This document shows, in pieces, positions 49,968 to 60,334 of a DNA stretch of 64,000 bases. The notes beneath the pieces were generated by a model. It had not been told where the DNA came from, did not search any database, and worked only from the letters and a program-made list of their open reading frames with translations. Source of the DNA: Closterium sp. Naga37s-1 (taxonomy: Eukaryota > Streptophyta > Zygnematophyceae > Desmidiales > Closteriaceae); NCBI GenBank assembly GCA_947471745.1, contig CANJKZ010000169.1, positions 1,682,001 through 1,746,000 of the forward strand, given 5' to 3'. The position numbers and the translations under genes were made by a program. How positions within the stretch are numbered: the first letter of the stretch is position 1; every line of letters starts with the position of its first letter.

Positions 49968-51400
49968 ATGGCGACTCCCACTGTTCTAGCCTTTGACGCG
50001 GTGGGGCGACCTTTAGGGTTCGACTCCTGGCTAGAGGGGCTGCACTTGTACCTCCATAGTGTCACTCGACACGACGTCTCACTGTTCGAGCACACGTCGG
50101 GGTCTCTTCCTGCCCCCAAGGCTCGTGCTGAGCCTGCTGCTGACGCTGGGGAGGAGGTGCGGACGCAGTTCCGTGCAGCTCACCTTGCCTACAACCGGTG
50201 GATGGCGCGAGACGCCGCCGCCACACTTGCAGTCCGCCTTCACCTCCCGTTCGACCAGAGAGCCTACTTCCCGAGGAGCGAGGTGCCGTCGGCCCATGCT
50301 ATGTATTCCGCTGTGGTAAGGCGCTATTCCCCCCCCCCCTCCTTCCACCCTAGGCTGTCTTGCGCTGCCTCTTACCTTCCCTGCGCTGTCAGACTTCGCC
50401 TCTGTAGCTGACGAGGGTGGTGGTACTGGAGGTGGCGAGAGTGGCGGGGGCGGGCAGCCGCAGTTAGAGTCCTCGTGTGTTGCTGCTTGTGTGCCTACTA
50501 GCACAGGTGCAGTTCCTGCGGGGGCGTTGCTCTCGGTCCCTGTCACTCTGGCCGACCCCACCTCTGGACTAGTCACTGCGCACCCCTCTGACACCTCTGG
50601 CTTGACTGAGGGGGGTGACCCTCCTGCTGCCGACTCCGCGACCTCTTGCCGCTCGCCGCGCTTGGAGACACCTCCGGGTTTTCCGCCTCGGACGTCTTCG
50701 CCTCCTCTGCAACCTATCGCTGTAGACTTCGGGGGCCCAGGTGTTGTTGGGGGTGGTGGCTCTGGGGGTGCTGGTTCTAGGGGTGCTGTTTCTGGGGGTG
50801 CTGTCTCTGGGAGTGCTCGGAGCCCTCTTGTTGGTGGACTTGGAGGTACTGGTACTGGATGTGCTGGGTCTGGGGGTGCGTTGCAGTCGCTGCCGCGGCG
50901 GCCTATCTTCTTGGAACAGCCGTCGTCGTCGCTACCTGAGCCGACGCCCACGTGTACTTCTCCTCCTCTGTTGTTTCCGCCGCCTGACTCCCCCCTGACT
51001 GCACCTGCTTCTTCGACTACTGTTGCTTCTGCCTCAGTAGCTGAGCTCGCAGGCTTTGTCGCTACTTGCCGCCGTACCTACCTTGCTGGTCTCGTTTCAG
51101 CCTCTTCGTGTCCTACGTCTGTCGGGGGTGAGCTTGCCCTTGGCTGTGACGTCCTTGGATACAGGCAGTTCGAGCTGGAGTACCTGCCGTACCCTCTCAG
51201 CATCCGGACTCGTTCCGTTGCGCCCGGGAGACACCACCCTGCGCACTGGCGGGTTGCTAGGAGGGTGCTGAGCTACTTGGTCAGACTCGCGAGCATAACG
51301 TAGCACTTTGCACTTTGTTCCTTTGCCGCGCGAGTGTTGCAGCAGCGTTCTCAGCTTCGCCTTTCGTTCGTGGCCACACGGGCTACCACTGCTTATCTCT
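49968..51400 (+). pseudogene. Cop-14 gag and residual pol pieces (broken)
   Basis: The gag N-terminal part (from ATG 49968) is convincing by its match to Cop-2 and Cop-4. Downstream are VTLADPTSG from the protease region, a Gly/Ser-rich linker and the PYPLSIRTRSVAPGRH and QQRSQLRLSFVATRA pieces of RT and RNase H. These lie much closer together than in complete relatives, so the element lacks most of pol. Confidence 0.78.
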
Positions 51401-51411
51401 TGATCTTGTCG

Positions 51412-51623
51412 TGTACCTTGATACATACACCTGCATGTTTCTGGTTGCTAGGTTGTCATCATTGTACGGCTTGCTCTATTATAAAACTGCATGTGAACTG
51501 GCCTTGTGGCCGCTTGCTTGTGCTCGGAGTGTGTGGTGACTTCGTGATCCACCCTGAGCTTGCTTTGCTTTTCTTGACTGGTCTTGTGACCCCTTGTTCT
51601 CCCCCACTTTGCCTATGGGGGTG
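51412..51623 (+). other. Cop-14 3' untranslated block with two hairpins
   Basis: GGCC-TTGT-GGCC at 51500-51511 and GGTC-TTGT-GACC at 51580-51591, 68 nt apart, then TATGGGGGTG. Conserved although most of pol is gone, which fits a cis-acting role. Confidence 0.82.
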
Positions 51624-51671
51624 TGTCGAACTATTATGTTGTGTGTGTTGTGTAGGCTGTAGTGGGGTAGC

Positions 51672-51799
51672 TCTCAAGAGTAGAATGCAATGGAATGATG
51701 AGTTTAGGAAACAAGGCAGTACAAATAGGTAACCCTAACTGTGTTATACTCTCTAAAGAGCAACTCACTACAGCCTATCACAAATATCAACATTTGACA
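51672..51799 (-). repeat. Cop-15 3' LTR (128 bp)
   Basis: Minus strand begins TGTCAAATGTTG and ends ACTCTTGAGA, so it lacks the usual TGACA end. Confidence 0.88.
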
Positions 51800-52809
51800 C
51801 ACCCCCATAGGCTAAGTGAGGGGCACCAGAACAAGCAGGGTGAACAAACAGTCACAAGACCAGTCAGCAAGAAGCAAAGCAAGCTCAGGGTGGATCTGAA
51901 GGACACCACACAAATTCCGAGCGCAAGCAAGCGGCCACAAGGCCAGTTCAAGAGTTCACTAGGATATATATAGGAAAGCACAACAAGACTACAGCAACCG
52001 AGGGCCTACCTCAACAAGCCCCAACTGCACACAGAACCTGTGGTGGTCACCAAGCGCTAGGGCCTTGGTGAAGACGTCTGCAGTGTTGGCCTCTGAGGCC
52101 ACAAAGTCCAGGCGTGCCTGGCCGCGTCGCTGCAGCTCTCGTAGGAGGAAGTACCTCACGTCAATATGCTTCACTCTGCTCTCCAGTTGAGGCTCTCGAC
52201 AGAGGAGGATCATGGCCTTGTTGTCAGCGTACAAGGTCGGTGCAGAGCGAGGCCGCTCACCAAGGTCGGCGAGCAAGAAGGTCAACCAGCGAAGCTCCTG
52301 TGCCGCCATGGCACCAGCGTAGATCTCTGCCTCTGCATTGGAAGTAGCCACAGACGACGACCGTGTAGACCTCCACGACACAGCACCAGCTCCCAGACTG
52401 AAGTAGTAACCCCGAGTCGAGCGCTGAGTCTCCACGTCGTCAGCGTAGGAAGAGTCGCAGTGACCAGTCAACGCCACTGGCTGAGTCCCTCCAAGTACAA
52501 GCCCCATGCCTGATGTAGTCGCCAAGTACTTCGCCACCCTCACAGCAGCTGTCCAGTGGACAGGACGGTGTCTCCCAGTCGCAACAAAGCGAGAAAGTAT
52601 GCTGAGGGGAAAGGCGAGGTCCGGCCGAGTACAAGTCATCAGGTACATGAGGCAGCCCACCAGCTCTGGACTCAAATGGCTCGTCGGGAAAGGGGCCAGT
52701 GTGTCTGTGGTCAACAGCAAGAGGTGTGGGCTGAGCTGGAGTACTGGGCAGAGGAGGGCGCGACGGTGAGACAGGGGCGGGGAGGAGGTTGTCGACGGTG
52801 GGAAGGGGC

Positions 52810-53150
52810 GGGGAGGGGAGGGCGACGCGACGGGCAGGGGGAAAAGGGAGGCGACGCGACGGGCAGGGGAAGGGGAGGCGAACGCGACGGGCAGGAGGAG
52901 GGGAGGCGACGCAACGGGCAGGGGGAAGGGAGGCGACGCGACGGGCAGGGGAAGGGGAGGCGAACGCGACGGGAAGGAGGAGGGGAGGCGACGCGACGGG
53001 CAGGGGGAAGGGAGGCGACGCGATGGGCAGGGGAAGGGGAAGCGAACGCGACGAGCAGGAGGAGGGGAGGCGACGCGACGGGCAGGGGGAGAGGAGGCGA
53101 CGCGACGGGCAGGGGAAGGGGAGGGGGGGGGGACGCGACGGGCAGGGGGA
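52810..53150 (-). repeat. 28-29 bp tandem repeat in the Cop-15 leader
   Basis: Plus-strand GGAGGCGACGCGACGGGCAG recurs roughly every 28-29 bp, at least ten units. On the minus strand it reads as PSRR and PVASPP repeats, probably a composition effect. Confidence 0.82.
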
Positions 53151-53380
53151 GGGCTCGACAGTGGGAGGGGCCGGGCTAGGCGCGCGTTGAGGGCGCGGAG
53201 GGCACTAACGTGCGGAGGGCGCGGAGGGCGCGGAGGGCACGAACGTGCGGAGGGCGCGGAGGGCACGGAGGGCGTGGAGGGCGCTAAGGCGCGGAGGGCG
53301 CTAAGACTCGGAGGGCGCGTGAGCACGGAGGGCGCTAGGGCTAGGCTAGGGCTAGGCTAGGGCTAAGGAACTCGAACTTA

Positions 53381-53391
53381 CTATGATACCA
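53381..53391 (-). other. Cop-15 primer-binding site
   Basis: Minus-strand TGGTATCATAG touches the 5' LTR and matches the initiator-Met site at the first eight bases. Confidence 0.65.
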
Positions 53392-53519
53392 TCTCAAGAG
53401 TAGAATGCAACGGAATGATGAGTTTAGGAAACAAGGCAGTACAAATAGGTAACCCTAACTGTGTTATACTCTCTAAGGAGCAACTCACTACAGCCTATCA
53501 CAAATATCAACATTTCATA
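53392..53519 (-). repeat. Cop-15 5' LTR (128 bp)
   Basis: About four differences from 51672-51799. Flanked by GTAGC. Confidence 0.87.
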
Positions 53520-53566
53520 GTAGCCCATATGGGGTACAACCCAATTAGGGTTAGTACTTGTACCCA

Positions 53567-53990
53567 ATTACTTTTGGCATGGATAAATACCCTTATCGGG
53601 TAATGTGCCGGCTAAAAAAAAAACGGTGAGAATCCCCTGGAAAGACCACTCGAGCAATTATCGGTTGAATGTAGAACCTCGCGAGCAAATGGAGGCCACG
53701 TGTGCAACGAACAATCTCCAAATCTGGGTTTGGAGCAAATCTCTCGATTTAGAAAGCTTGCTTTCTTATACTTATCATTTGGCATAGTTCTCAATTCAAC
53801 TGGCAAATTACAACATGCACCTCGAGCTAGACAATAAAAGTGCTAGTACATGTCCTGATACTACCTATCAATCATTGTACTAGCTATCACGCATTATACG
53901 TGCGTACTACCAATCATAGTACTAACTATCTGTCCTCCTGTTCAAGCGGCGGCACTGATGTCATCGGTGTTGGGGCGGGGGGTGGGAGAG
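53567..53990. other. Unexplained AT-rich stretch, inverted copy of 48.1 kb
   Basis: About 53600-53745 is the reverse complement of about 48090-48230 at roughly 90% identity. 53830-53940 holds loose repeats of CTATCAATCATTGTACTA and CCAATCATAGTACTAAC. No gene or element motif seen. Confidence 0.6.
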
Positions 53991-54073
53991 TGTCAAGAAT
54001 GAAAGTGTTGGTTCATTGATGTGGGTTGGGGTACATATAACAAACCCTAACATCCGTACCCCCTAAGACAAAC

Positions 54074-54210
54074 TGTCAAGCTATATTTGATATAGCTTAT
54101 TTGTGTTAGTCTAGGTGTACTTTATGTTTTCCTAGGGTTAGGGTTATGCTTGCTATATCTTGCTTGTTTTCACTTTCCTTAGTCAACACTTATACTTTTG
54201 TAACTTGACA
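54074..54210 (+). repeat. Cop-17 5' LTR (137 bp)
   Basis: TGTCAAG to CTTGACA, a 7-bp terminal inverted repeat; contains GATATAGCTTATTTGTG and CCTAGGGTTAGGGTTATG. Confidence 0.94.
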
Positions 54211-54221
54211 TGGTATAGAGC
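54211..54221 (+). other. Cop-17 primer-binding site
   Basis: TGGTATAGAGC touching the LTR; the same one-base-short variant as Cop-8. Confidence 0.75.
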
Positions 54222-54411
54222 GATAAAAAGATCCCATAAGCCCACCGCCCCGTAACGTGCCCTAGCCCGAAGCGCCCTAGCCCGAAGCGCCCTAGCCCGA
54301 AGCGCCTTAGCCCGTAGCGCCCCGTCAATCCGTGTCTCGTAGTGCCCCGTACCCCGCGCGCCACCCGTTTTCCCGTCGCCTCACCCGTCAGATCCGTCGC
54401 GTCGTTACTCT

Positions 54412-54430
54412 CCCCCCCCCCCCCCCCCCC
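54412..54430 (+). repeat. 19-base poly-C run in the Cop-17 leader
   Basis: Uninterrupted C tract in the GC-rich leader; its exact length is uncertain for the same slippage reasons as the run in Min-2. Confidence 0.8.
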
Positions 54431-54870
54431 GTCGCGACCTGCCCGTTTTCCCCCGTCGCGCCCTACCTTTTCCCCCCGTCGCGCTGCCAGTACATCCGCT
54501 CGCGTAGTCGCACGCACCCGTACGAACGGTCGCGCGCGCAGCCGCGTGCGACGGCACACACAGCAGCACGCGCAACTGCTCGCCCGTCCGCTCGCACAGC
54601 AGCCCGTGCGGCCTGCGCGCCGCGCCACCTGCAACCCGTCCCACAGCCTTCCCCGTAGCTCGACGCCCCACCCGTCCCCACTGCCTTAGCAAGCCGCCCC
54701 AGCCAGAATAGCCGCCCCTTCCCAGTTCTGCCGCCCCACCCTTAACAGGCCGCCCCAACCAGTTCTGCCGCCCTCACCCGTTCCTGCTGCCTCACCTGTA
54801 GCCCGCCGCCCCAGCCATATCTGCAACCCCATCTAGTCACCGCACCCAGTACCCTCCCCTGCACATAACC

Positions 54871-54963
54871 ACACAGAACCGTGCAGAACCGCACAGAACC
54901 GCACGGAACCGTGCAGAATCGCGCAGAACCGCACAGAACCGTACATAACCGCACAGAACCGCC
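54871..54963 (+). repeat. 10-bp tandem repeat in the Cop-17 leader
   Basis: About nine units of CACAGAACCG with variants. A 10-bp period changes frame every unit, so it is non-coding. Confidence 0.88.
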
Positions 54964-55090
54964 GCCTTACCTTCCCCACCCGTCGCCAGCAGCCTAGTCT
55001 ACCGTCAGGAGCACCACCAGCAACTTAGACTGCCGCCAGACAGCAGTTTCGGCCCACCTGCCAGCACCACCCCCGTTTCTAGCCACTCAC

Positions 55091-58000
55091 ATGGCTTGTA
55101 CTCGAGTCCTACAGCAGCAGGGCCAGCCGCAGCACTCCCGGCAGTGGGGACCTGCGGGTCCAAAGTGTGGAGCCCTCAGCAGTGGCTCAGCTAGAAGTGG
55201 GCGAGACGTCGGCCCCTGCGGGTACCGAGCCCTGACAGGCCCTGGCGCTGGCACTGCCTGCTGGAGTCCTGATCACTCTGCGTCCAGCTGCTACCGTCGA
55301 CTCGACGACCTTCACCGTGAGCGTTTTGGTCCTCACGCTATTACACCGCACTGGCCCTCGCGACTTCGCCAGCGCACTGCTGCACTAGTTGAGTCTCACC
55401 TACCTGGTCTAGGACCGTTCCCGGTTGCACGAGTAGAGACCTGTGTTTCCAGTCTTGGTGCGTGTGTTGTTTCCAGTCCAGGCGCCTCTGAGGGCCTTTG
55501 TGTAGGAGCTCCAGCTACCACTAGTCTAGCACTAGCCTTTGTAGCTGGTTCGGGTGCGACCCCACAGACTGCACAGCTTTCCTTCACCCTAGACTCTGGA
55601 GCGTCCAGCTGTTTCTTTCGCGACTGTACTGACCTCACACCACTGCGCACTCCAGTCACTGTCGCCTTAGCTGACCCCTCTGTGGGACGTGTAGTTGCTC
55701 GCAGCACCACCACTCTCCCGTGTCCGGCGGCTCCCTCAGGTTTTCTTACAGGTTACTACACCCCCTCGTTCTCTAGGAACCTGGTGGGTGTCAGTCACCT
55801 CCACGACCTAGGTGTAGTCACCACTTTCCCACTGGACGAGCATGTTGCCTCCTGCACAGTCGGTACCACTGGGGCCCCTCTGGCCACTTTTCACAGGGAG
55901 CCGGGCTCTGGTCTGTACTCACTACACACTGGGTCCCACCGCACTGGGTCAGGCCAGGTCAGGTCAGGTCAGGTAGCTGCTGTGTCGTGCGACTGTCGCT
56001 CCCTCACCCACCCGTCTGTCCTCTGGCACCACCGTCTAGGTCACCCGTCGTTCCCACGTCTCAGTAGGATGGCACGTTACCGTCTGGTCTCAGGTCTCCC
56101 AGAATCGCTTGCCCCGCTTCCTCGCTCGCCTGCGCCGCTGTGCACTCCTTGCGTCGAGGGTCGACAGCGCGCTGCCCCTCACTCCTCCTCGTTCCCCCTC
56201 ACCACGGCTCCCTTCCAGACCCTGCACTTGGACGTCTGGGGCCCCTCCCCGGTCCTTGGACCACGTCAGGAGCGCTACTTCCTCATTGTGGTGGACGACT
56301 ACTTCCGCTACACCACGGTTTTCCCCTTGCGACGGAAGGCCGACGTGCCTACCGTCCTCGAGCCGTGGCTACTAGCGTGGGGTGGTGCCCAGGGCCTGTG
56401 TGGGCTTCGCCTACACTCGGACCGTGGTGGTGAGTTTTCTTCCACTCGTTTGGAGACGTTCTGTCAGGGTCGGGGAGTCATTCAGTCGTACACGCTACCA
56501 GCCTCGCCGCAGCAGAACGGGGTAGCCGAGCGTCGCATCGGCCTGGTCATGGAGGTTGCCCGGACCTCCATGTGCCATGCCGGTGCCCCTCAGTTCTTGT
56601 GGCCTCAGGCGGTCCGCTACGCCGCGCACCAGCTGAACCTGTGGCCCAGTGACGCACGGCCACGGGTGACGCCGGTCTCTCTCTGGTCAGGTTTACAGGG
56701 TGTAGCAGCTGACTTCCGCGTCTGGGGTTGTCTGGCTCACGTTCGCGCCCCTGGCGCGAACAAGTTGTCTCCGCGCACTCGTGCCTGCGTCTTTCTTGGC
56801 TTTCATTTGGACGCCTCCGGCTGGGTGTTCTACGACCCGGTCACCTGCGGGTTCTTCGCTTCTCAGGACGTCACGTTCGACGAGTCTGTCTGTTACTACA
56901 GGAGTCGCCCCCACCGAGGTACTGAGGTCTTTTCCCCCCCGCTGTTCCTCACCCTTGAGCCTCCCCCAGTCGCCCCGGTAGCCCCCCCCCTTTCGCGTCC
57001 TGCCCCGTCAGGTGTGTCGCACGTCACTCCGCAGTCGTCCCCCCCGCAGCGTCCAGTCCCTGTCGTGTCTGGGGGTGCGGGAGGTGCAGTTGCGGAGGGT
57101 GAGGGTACTGGGGCTGCAAGAGCTGGTGGTGTCGGCCCAGGGGGTGCAGGGGTTGTGGGAGTGGAGGTCACTCCTGTGGAGGACACGGCAGCCTCGAGTC
57201 GGCGGCCTCGCCCCGCCTCACCCCCTGGCTTCCCGTCCGTCCCGCAGTTTCCCCCTCGTTCTTCTCTGCCGCCGGTTGCTGCGGAGCCTGGGGGTGTTCC
57301 TGCGGGAGGTACTGGAGGCCCCGGGGGTGTCGGTGGTGGAGGTGCTGGTTCTGGGGGTGCTGGAGCTGGAGGCACTGGCACTGTGGCGCCTACACCACGC
57401 ACTGTACGTTTCCTGACCCGTGAGCAGCGTCTCCTTCGGTTGGAGAGGGAGGAGCGTGAGCAGTTTGAGAGGACACAGCAGCAGCTGCAGCAGCAGGAGA
57501 GAGTAGAGGAGGAGTCACAGCCGCAGCATGAGAGGGTCGAGGAGGAGTCACGGCCACACCAGGAGAGGGTAGAGCAGGAGTCCCGCCCGCAGCAGCAGGT
57601 GCAGTTACAGACACACCAGGAGAGAGTAGAGGAGCAGTCCCGGCCGCACCAGGAGAGGGTAGAGCAGGAGTCCCACCCGCAGCAGCAGGTACAGTTACAG
57701 ACCCAGCAAGAGTGAGTAGCGGAGCAGTCACGGCCGCAGCAGGAGAGGGTAGCGCAGGAGTCCCACCCGCAGCAGCAGGTACAGTTACAGACCCAGCAGG
57801 AGAGAGTAGAGGAGGAGTCACGGCCGCAGCAGGAGAGGGTAGTGCAGGAGTCCCGGTTGCAGCAGCGGGTGCAGCTGCAGTCGCAGCAGGAGATGGCAGA
57901 GGCGGAGCCACAGGTGCAGCAGTAGGGGCCGGTACCGTCGCAGCAGACGCCAGAGGAGGCGGAGCAGCAGCGACTGCGACTACGCGACCTCCCCGACCCA

Positions 58001-60124
58001 GCACCTGCACGCTTTGTTCGTGGTCCCCTACCGTCCCCTTCTGTTCCCCCTGTTGAGTCCCTTTCCTCGTCCCAGTGGACTCGTCGTCCTCCCCTCAGTC
58101 GTGCTGTGTCTCCACAGCCCCGTCGGTCCCGTTACCGTGCAGACGGTCCGTTTCACCTTGTTCTCCGCTCTCGTGTTCCTCCTCCTCCTGTCCTTCCACA
58201 GCCCCCTGAGTCGTCCCTCACTGTGCTTCACGACCCGTTGTCCGACTACCTCCGTGCCTCCCGTCCTGTCGTCTCCCGTGTTTTGTCCACGTTGGTCACT
58301 CACCCGACTGCACCCCTGTCGTCTGTCTCAGCTCTTGTTACCAATGTCGCTGGCTTTGCCTCTTCCCACCGCCTTGACTACGCCGCTCACTTGGTGAGTG
58401 GCCCTGCACGTTCTCCGTTCTCTGGGGGTGCTCCTGTCTTTCCCCTGGAGGTCCTAGAGGACAGGCAGTTCGAGCTTGGTTTCCTTGCGGCCGCTGTTCC
58501 TCATCTCTGCGCCATGCTGCTTGCCCCTGAGGGGGATCCAGACGCCCTTGACATCCCGATCCCTCGCACTCACGCCAAGGCGGCCTCGGGACCCTGGGCT
58601 TCGTACTGGATAGCAGCTGAGGAGGCAGAGATGGCATCTTATAGGTCCACAGGCCCTTACGTCGACGCAGTCCCACCACCTGGGACGAACGTCGTCAGTG
58701 GCCGATGGCTCTACAAGGTGAAGCGGCCGCCTGGATCACCACCTGTGTTCAAGGCGCGCTATGTGGCGAGAGGCTTCAATCAGCGAGAGGGGGTGGACTT
58801 CTTCCAGACCTTCGCTCCCACCCCGAAGATGAGTACTCTTCGGGTATTGCTGCATATTGCAGCACAGCGCGACTACGAGTTGCACTCCTTGGACTTTTCC
58901 ACCGCGTTCCTTCAGGGGAGCCTGCACGAGCAGATCTGGCTGCGTCGCTCGCCTGGATTCACTGGCTCTTTCCCACCTGGGACCTAGTGGCAGCTGCGTC
59001 GACCAGTCTACGGCCTGCGTCAGGCTCCACGTGAGTGGCACGACACACTTCGCTCGACCCTTGCAGCTCTTGACTTCTTTCCGTCGTCTGCTGACCCGTC
59101 ACTGTTCGTTCGCCGTGGCTCGACCCCGTTCTTTGTCCTGGTCTACGTCGACGACCTGGTGTTCGCCACTCCCGACCGACGCGCGCTGGCCTCCGTGAAG
59201 GAGGAACTGCAGAGGTTACACACTTGCACTGAACTTGGTGAGCTGCAGCACTACCTTGGCCTGCAGATCACCAGGGACAGGGCAGCTCACACCATTACGC
59301 TGACTCAGTCGCATATGGTCGAGCAGATCCTCACGCGGTTTCGCTTCCCGTTCTCCAAGGTACAGCTCACCCCTCTTGGTGTGGATCATGGGCTCACGGC
59401 TCCACCTTCGGACGAGCCATTTGAGTCCAGCGGTCCATATCCTGAGCTGGTGGGTTGTCTCATGTACCTGATGACCTGCACTCGCCCAGACCTAGCTTAC
59501 CCTCTTAGCGTCCTTGCGCGTTTTGTTGCGCCTGGGAGACACCGACCTTCCCACTGGTACGCGGCTAAGAGGGTGGCGAAGTATGTGGCGAGTACATCAG
59601 GCATGGGACTTGTCCTTGGAGGGAAGCAGCCAGTTACACTCACAGGTTACTCAGACTCGTCGTGGGCCGACGACGCGGAGACGCGCCGGTCTACACAGGG
59701 GTACTCCTTTAGCCTCGGAGCAGGTGCTGTCTCGTGGCAGTCGACTCGGGCGTCGTCTGTCGCCGGTTCCAGCTGTGAGGCAGAGGTGTACGCTGCGGCC
59801 ATGGCCGCTCAGGAGCTTCGCTGGCTGTCTTTCCTTCTCACCGACCTTGGTGAGCGGCCTCGCTCTCCCCCAGTCTTGTTCGCCGACAACAGGTCTGCTG
59901 TCCTGTTGTGTGAGGAGCCTCGACTGGTTGGGAAGGCGAAGCACATCCAGCTTCGTTACTTCCTTCTACGTGAGTTGCAGCAGCGTGGCCAGGCACGCGT
60001 GGTACGTGTGGTCTCTGAGGCCAACACGGCAGATATCTTCACCAAGGCGTTGCCGCCTTGTGACCACCAGCGTTTCTGCACCCAGCATGGTCTTGTGTCT
60101 ACAGGCCCTCACTTGCTTGTGTAG
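55091..60124 (+). pseudogene. Cop-17 pol region (broken)
   Basis: Begins at ATG 55091 (MACTRVLQQQGQ). Domains by position: CCHC-like about 55250-55300; protease LDSGASSCFFRDC about 55588-55625; integrase zinc region about 56020-56155 (LWHHRLGHPSF, CTPC) and catalytic regions HLDVWGP (about 56225), HSDRGGEF (about 56412) and NGVAERRIG (about 56518); linker with Gln/Glu repeats (about 57420-57930); RT about 58620-59340 with VYVDDLVF near 59143; RNase H about 59560-60050 with LTGYSDSSWADD. About three interruptions. Protease and integrase lie in one long continuous frame. Confidence 0.88.
57480..57930 (+). repeat. Gln/Glu-rich coding repeat in the Cop-17 linker
   Basis: Repeats of QERVEEESRPHQ and QERVEQESRPQQQ between integrase and RT, with CAGCAG-rich DNA. 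The residue pattern suggests a charged, possibly coiled region. Cop-16 has a comparable Glu/Gln tract at the same place. Confidence 0.8.
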
Positions 60125-60334
60125 AGATGCTTTGCTTTGTACTCTGGCATCTCTTTATATTTGCTATATATATCCTTGCATGTGGACTGGCCTTGTGGCC
60201 CCTCGCTTGTTCTCGGACTGTGTGGTGATCTTGAGATCCACCCCGAGATTTGTTGTGTTTTTTGCGAACTGGTCCTGTGACCCTTGCTGTGTGTTGCTTT
60301 CCACAGGACTACCGTCACCTAGACTATGGGGGTG
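60125..60334 (+). other. Cop-17 3' untranslated block with hairpins
   Basis: GGCC-TTGT-GGCC at 60189-60200 and GGTC-CTGT-GACC at 60271-60282, 70 nt apart. Between them lies a bulged stem GTGGTGATC/GATCCAC. The purine tract TATGGGGGTG ends at 60334. Confidence 0.83.

Larger units (their letters stand above)
51672..53519 (-). mobile_element. Cop-15: compact non-autonomous copia keeping only the RT end and RNase H
   Basis: LTRs 51672-51799 and 53392-53519 (about 3% different) and target duplication GTAGC. On the minus strand: primer site TGGTATCATAG touching the LTR, a Pro/Arg/Ser-coding repeat leader, then directly late RT (SPELVGCLMYLMTCTRPDL) and RNase H (LTGHCDSSYADD, SNAEAEIYAGAMAAQ, LYADNKAM, ANTADVFTKAL), a 3' block and polypurine tract. 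An open stretch of about 445 codons (53326-51989) crosses leader and RNase H, but no ATG is near its start. Gag, protease, integrase and most of RT are absent. Ends are whole; the element would rely on others. Confidence 0.88.
48590..53566 (+). mobile_element. Cop-14: non-autonomous copia with gag and little pol, split by Cop-15
   Basis: 5' LTR 48590-48720, primer site TGGTTTCAGAGC, a 1.2-kb GC-rich leader, gag start MATPTVLAFDAVG at 49968 with SLFEHTSGS, then pieces of the protease flank, the integrase-RT linker (about 50600-51170) and a scrap of RNase H (about 51180-51400), a 3' block with both hairpins, and the 3' LTR (51624-51671 and 53525-53566). No integrase core or RT palm is visible. 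The 3' LTR is interrupted by Cop-15 and ends early against unrelated DNA. Broken, with several interruptions; it could have moved only with enzymes from relatives. Confidence 0.85.
51624..53566 (+). repeat. Cop-14 3' LTR, split by Cop-15
   Basis: Parts 51624-51671 and 53525-53566 with duplicate GTAGC (51667-51671 and 53520-53524) at the Cop-15 insertion. Similarity to the 5' LTR stops at 53566. Confidence 0.8.
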
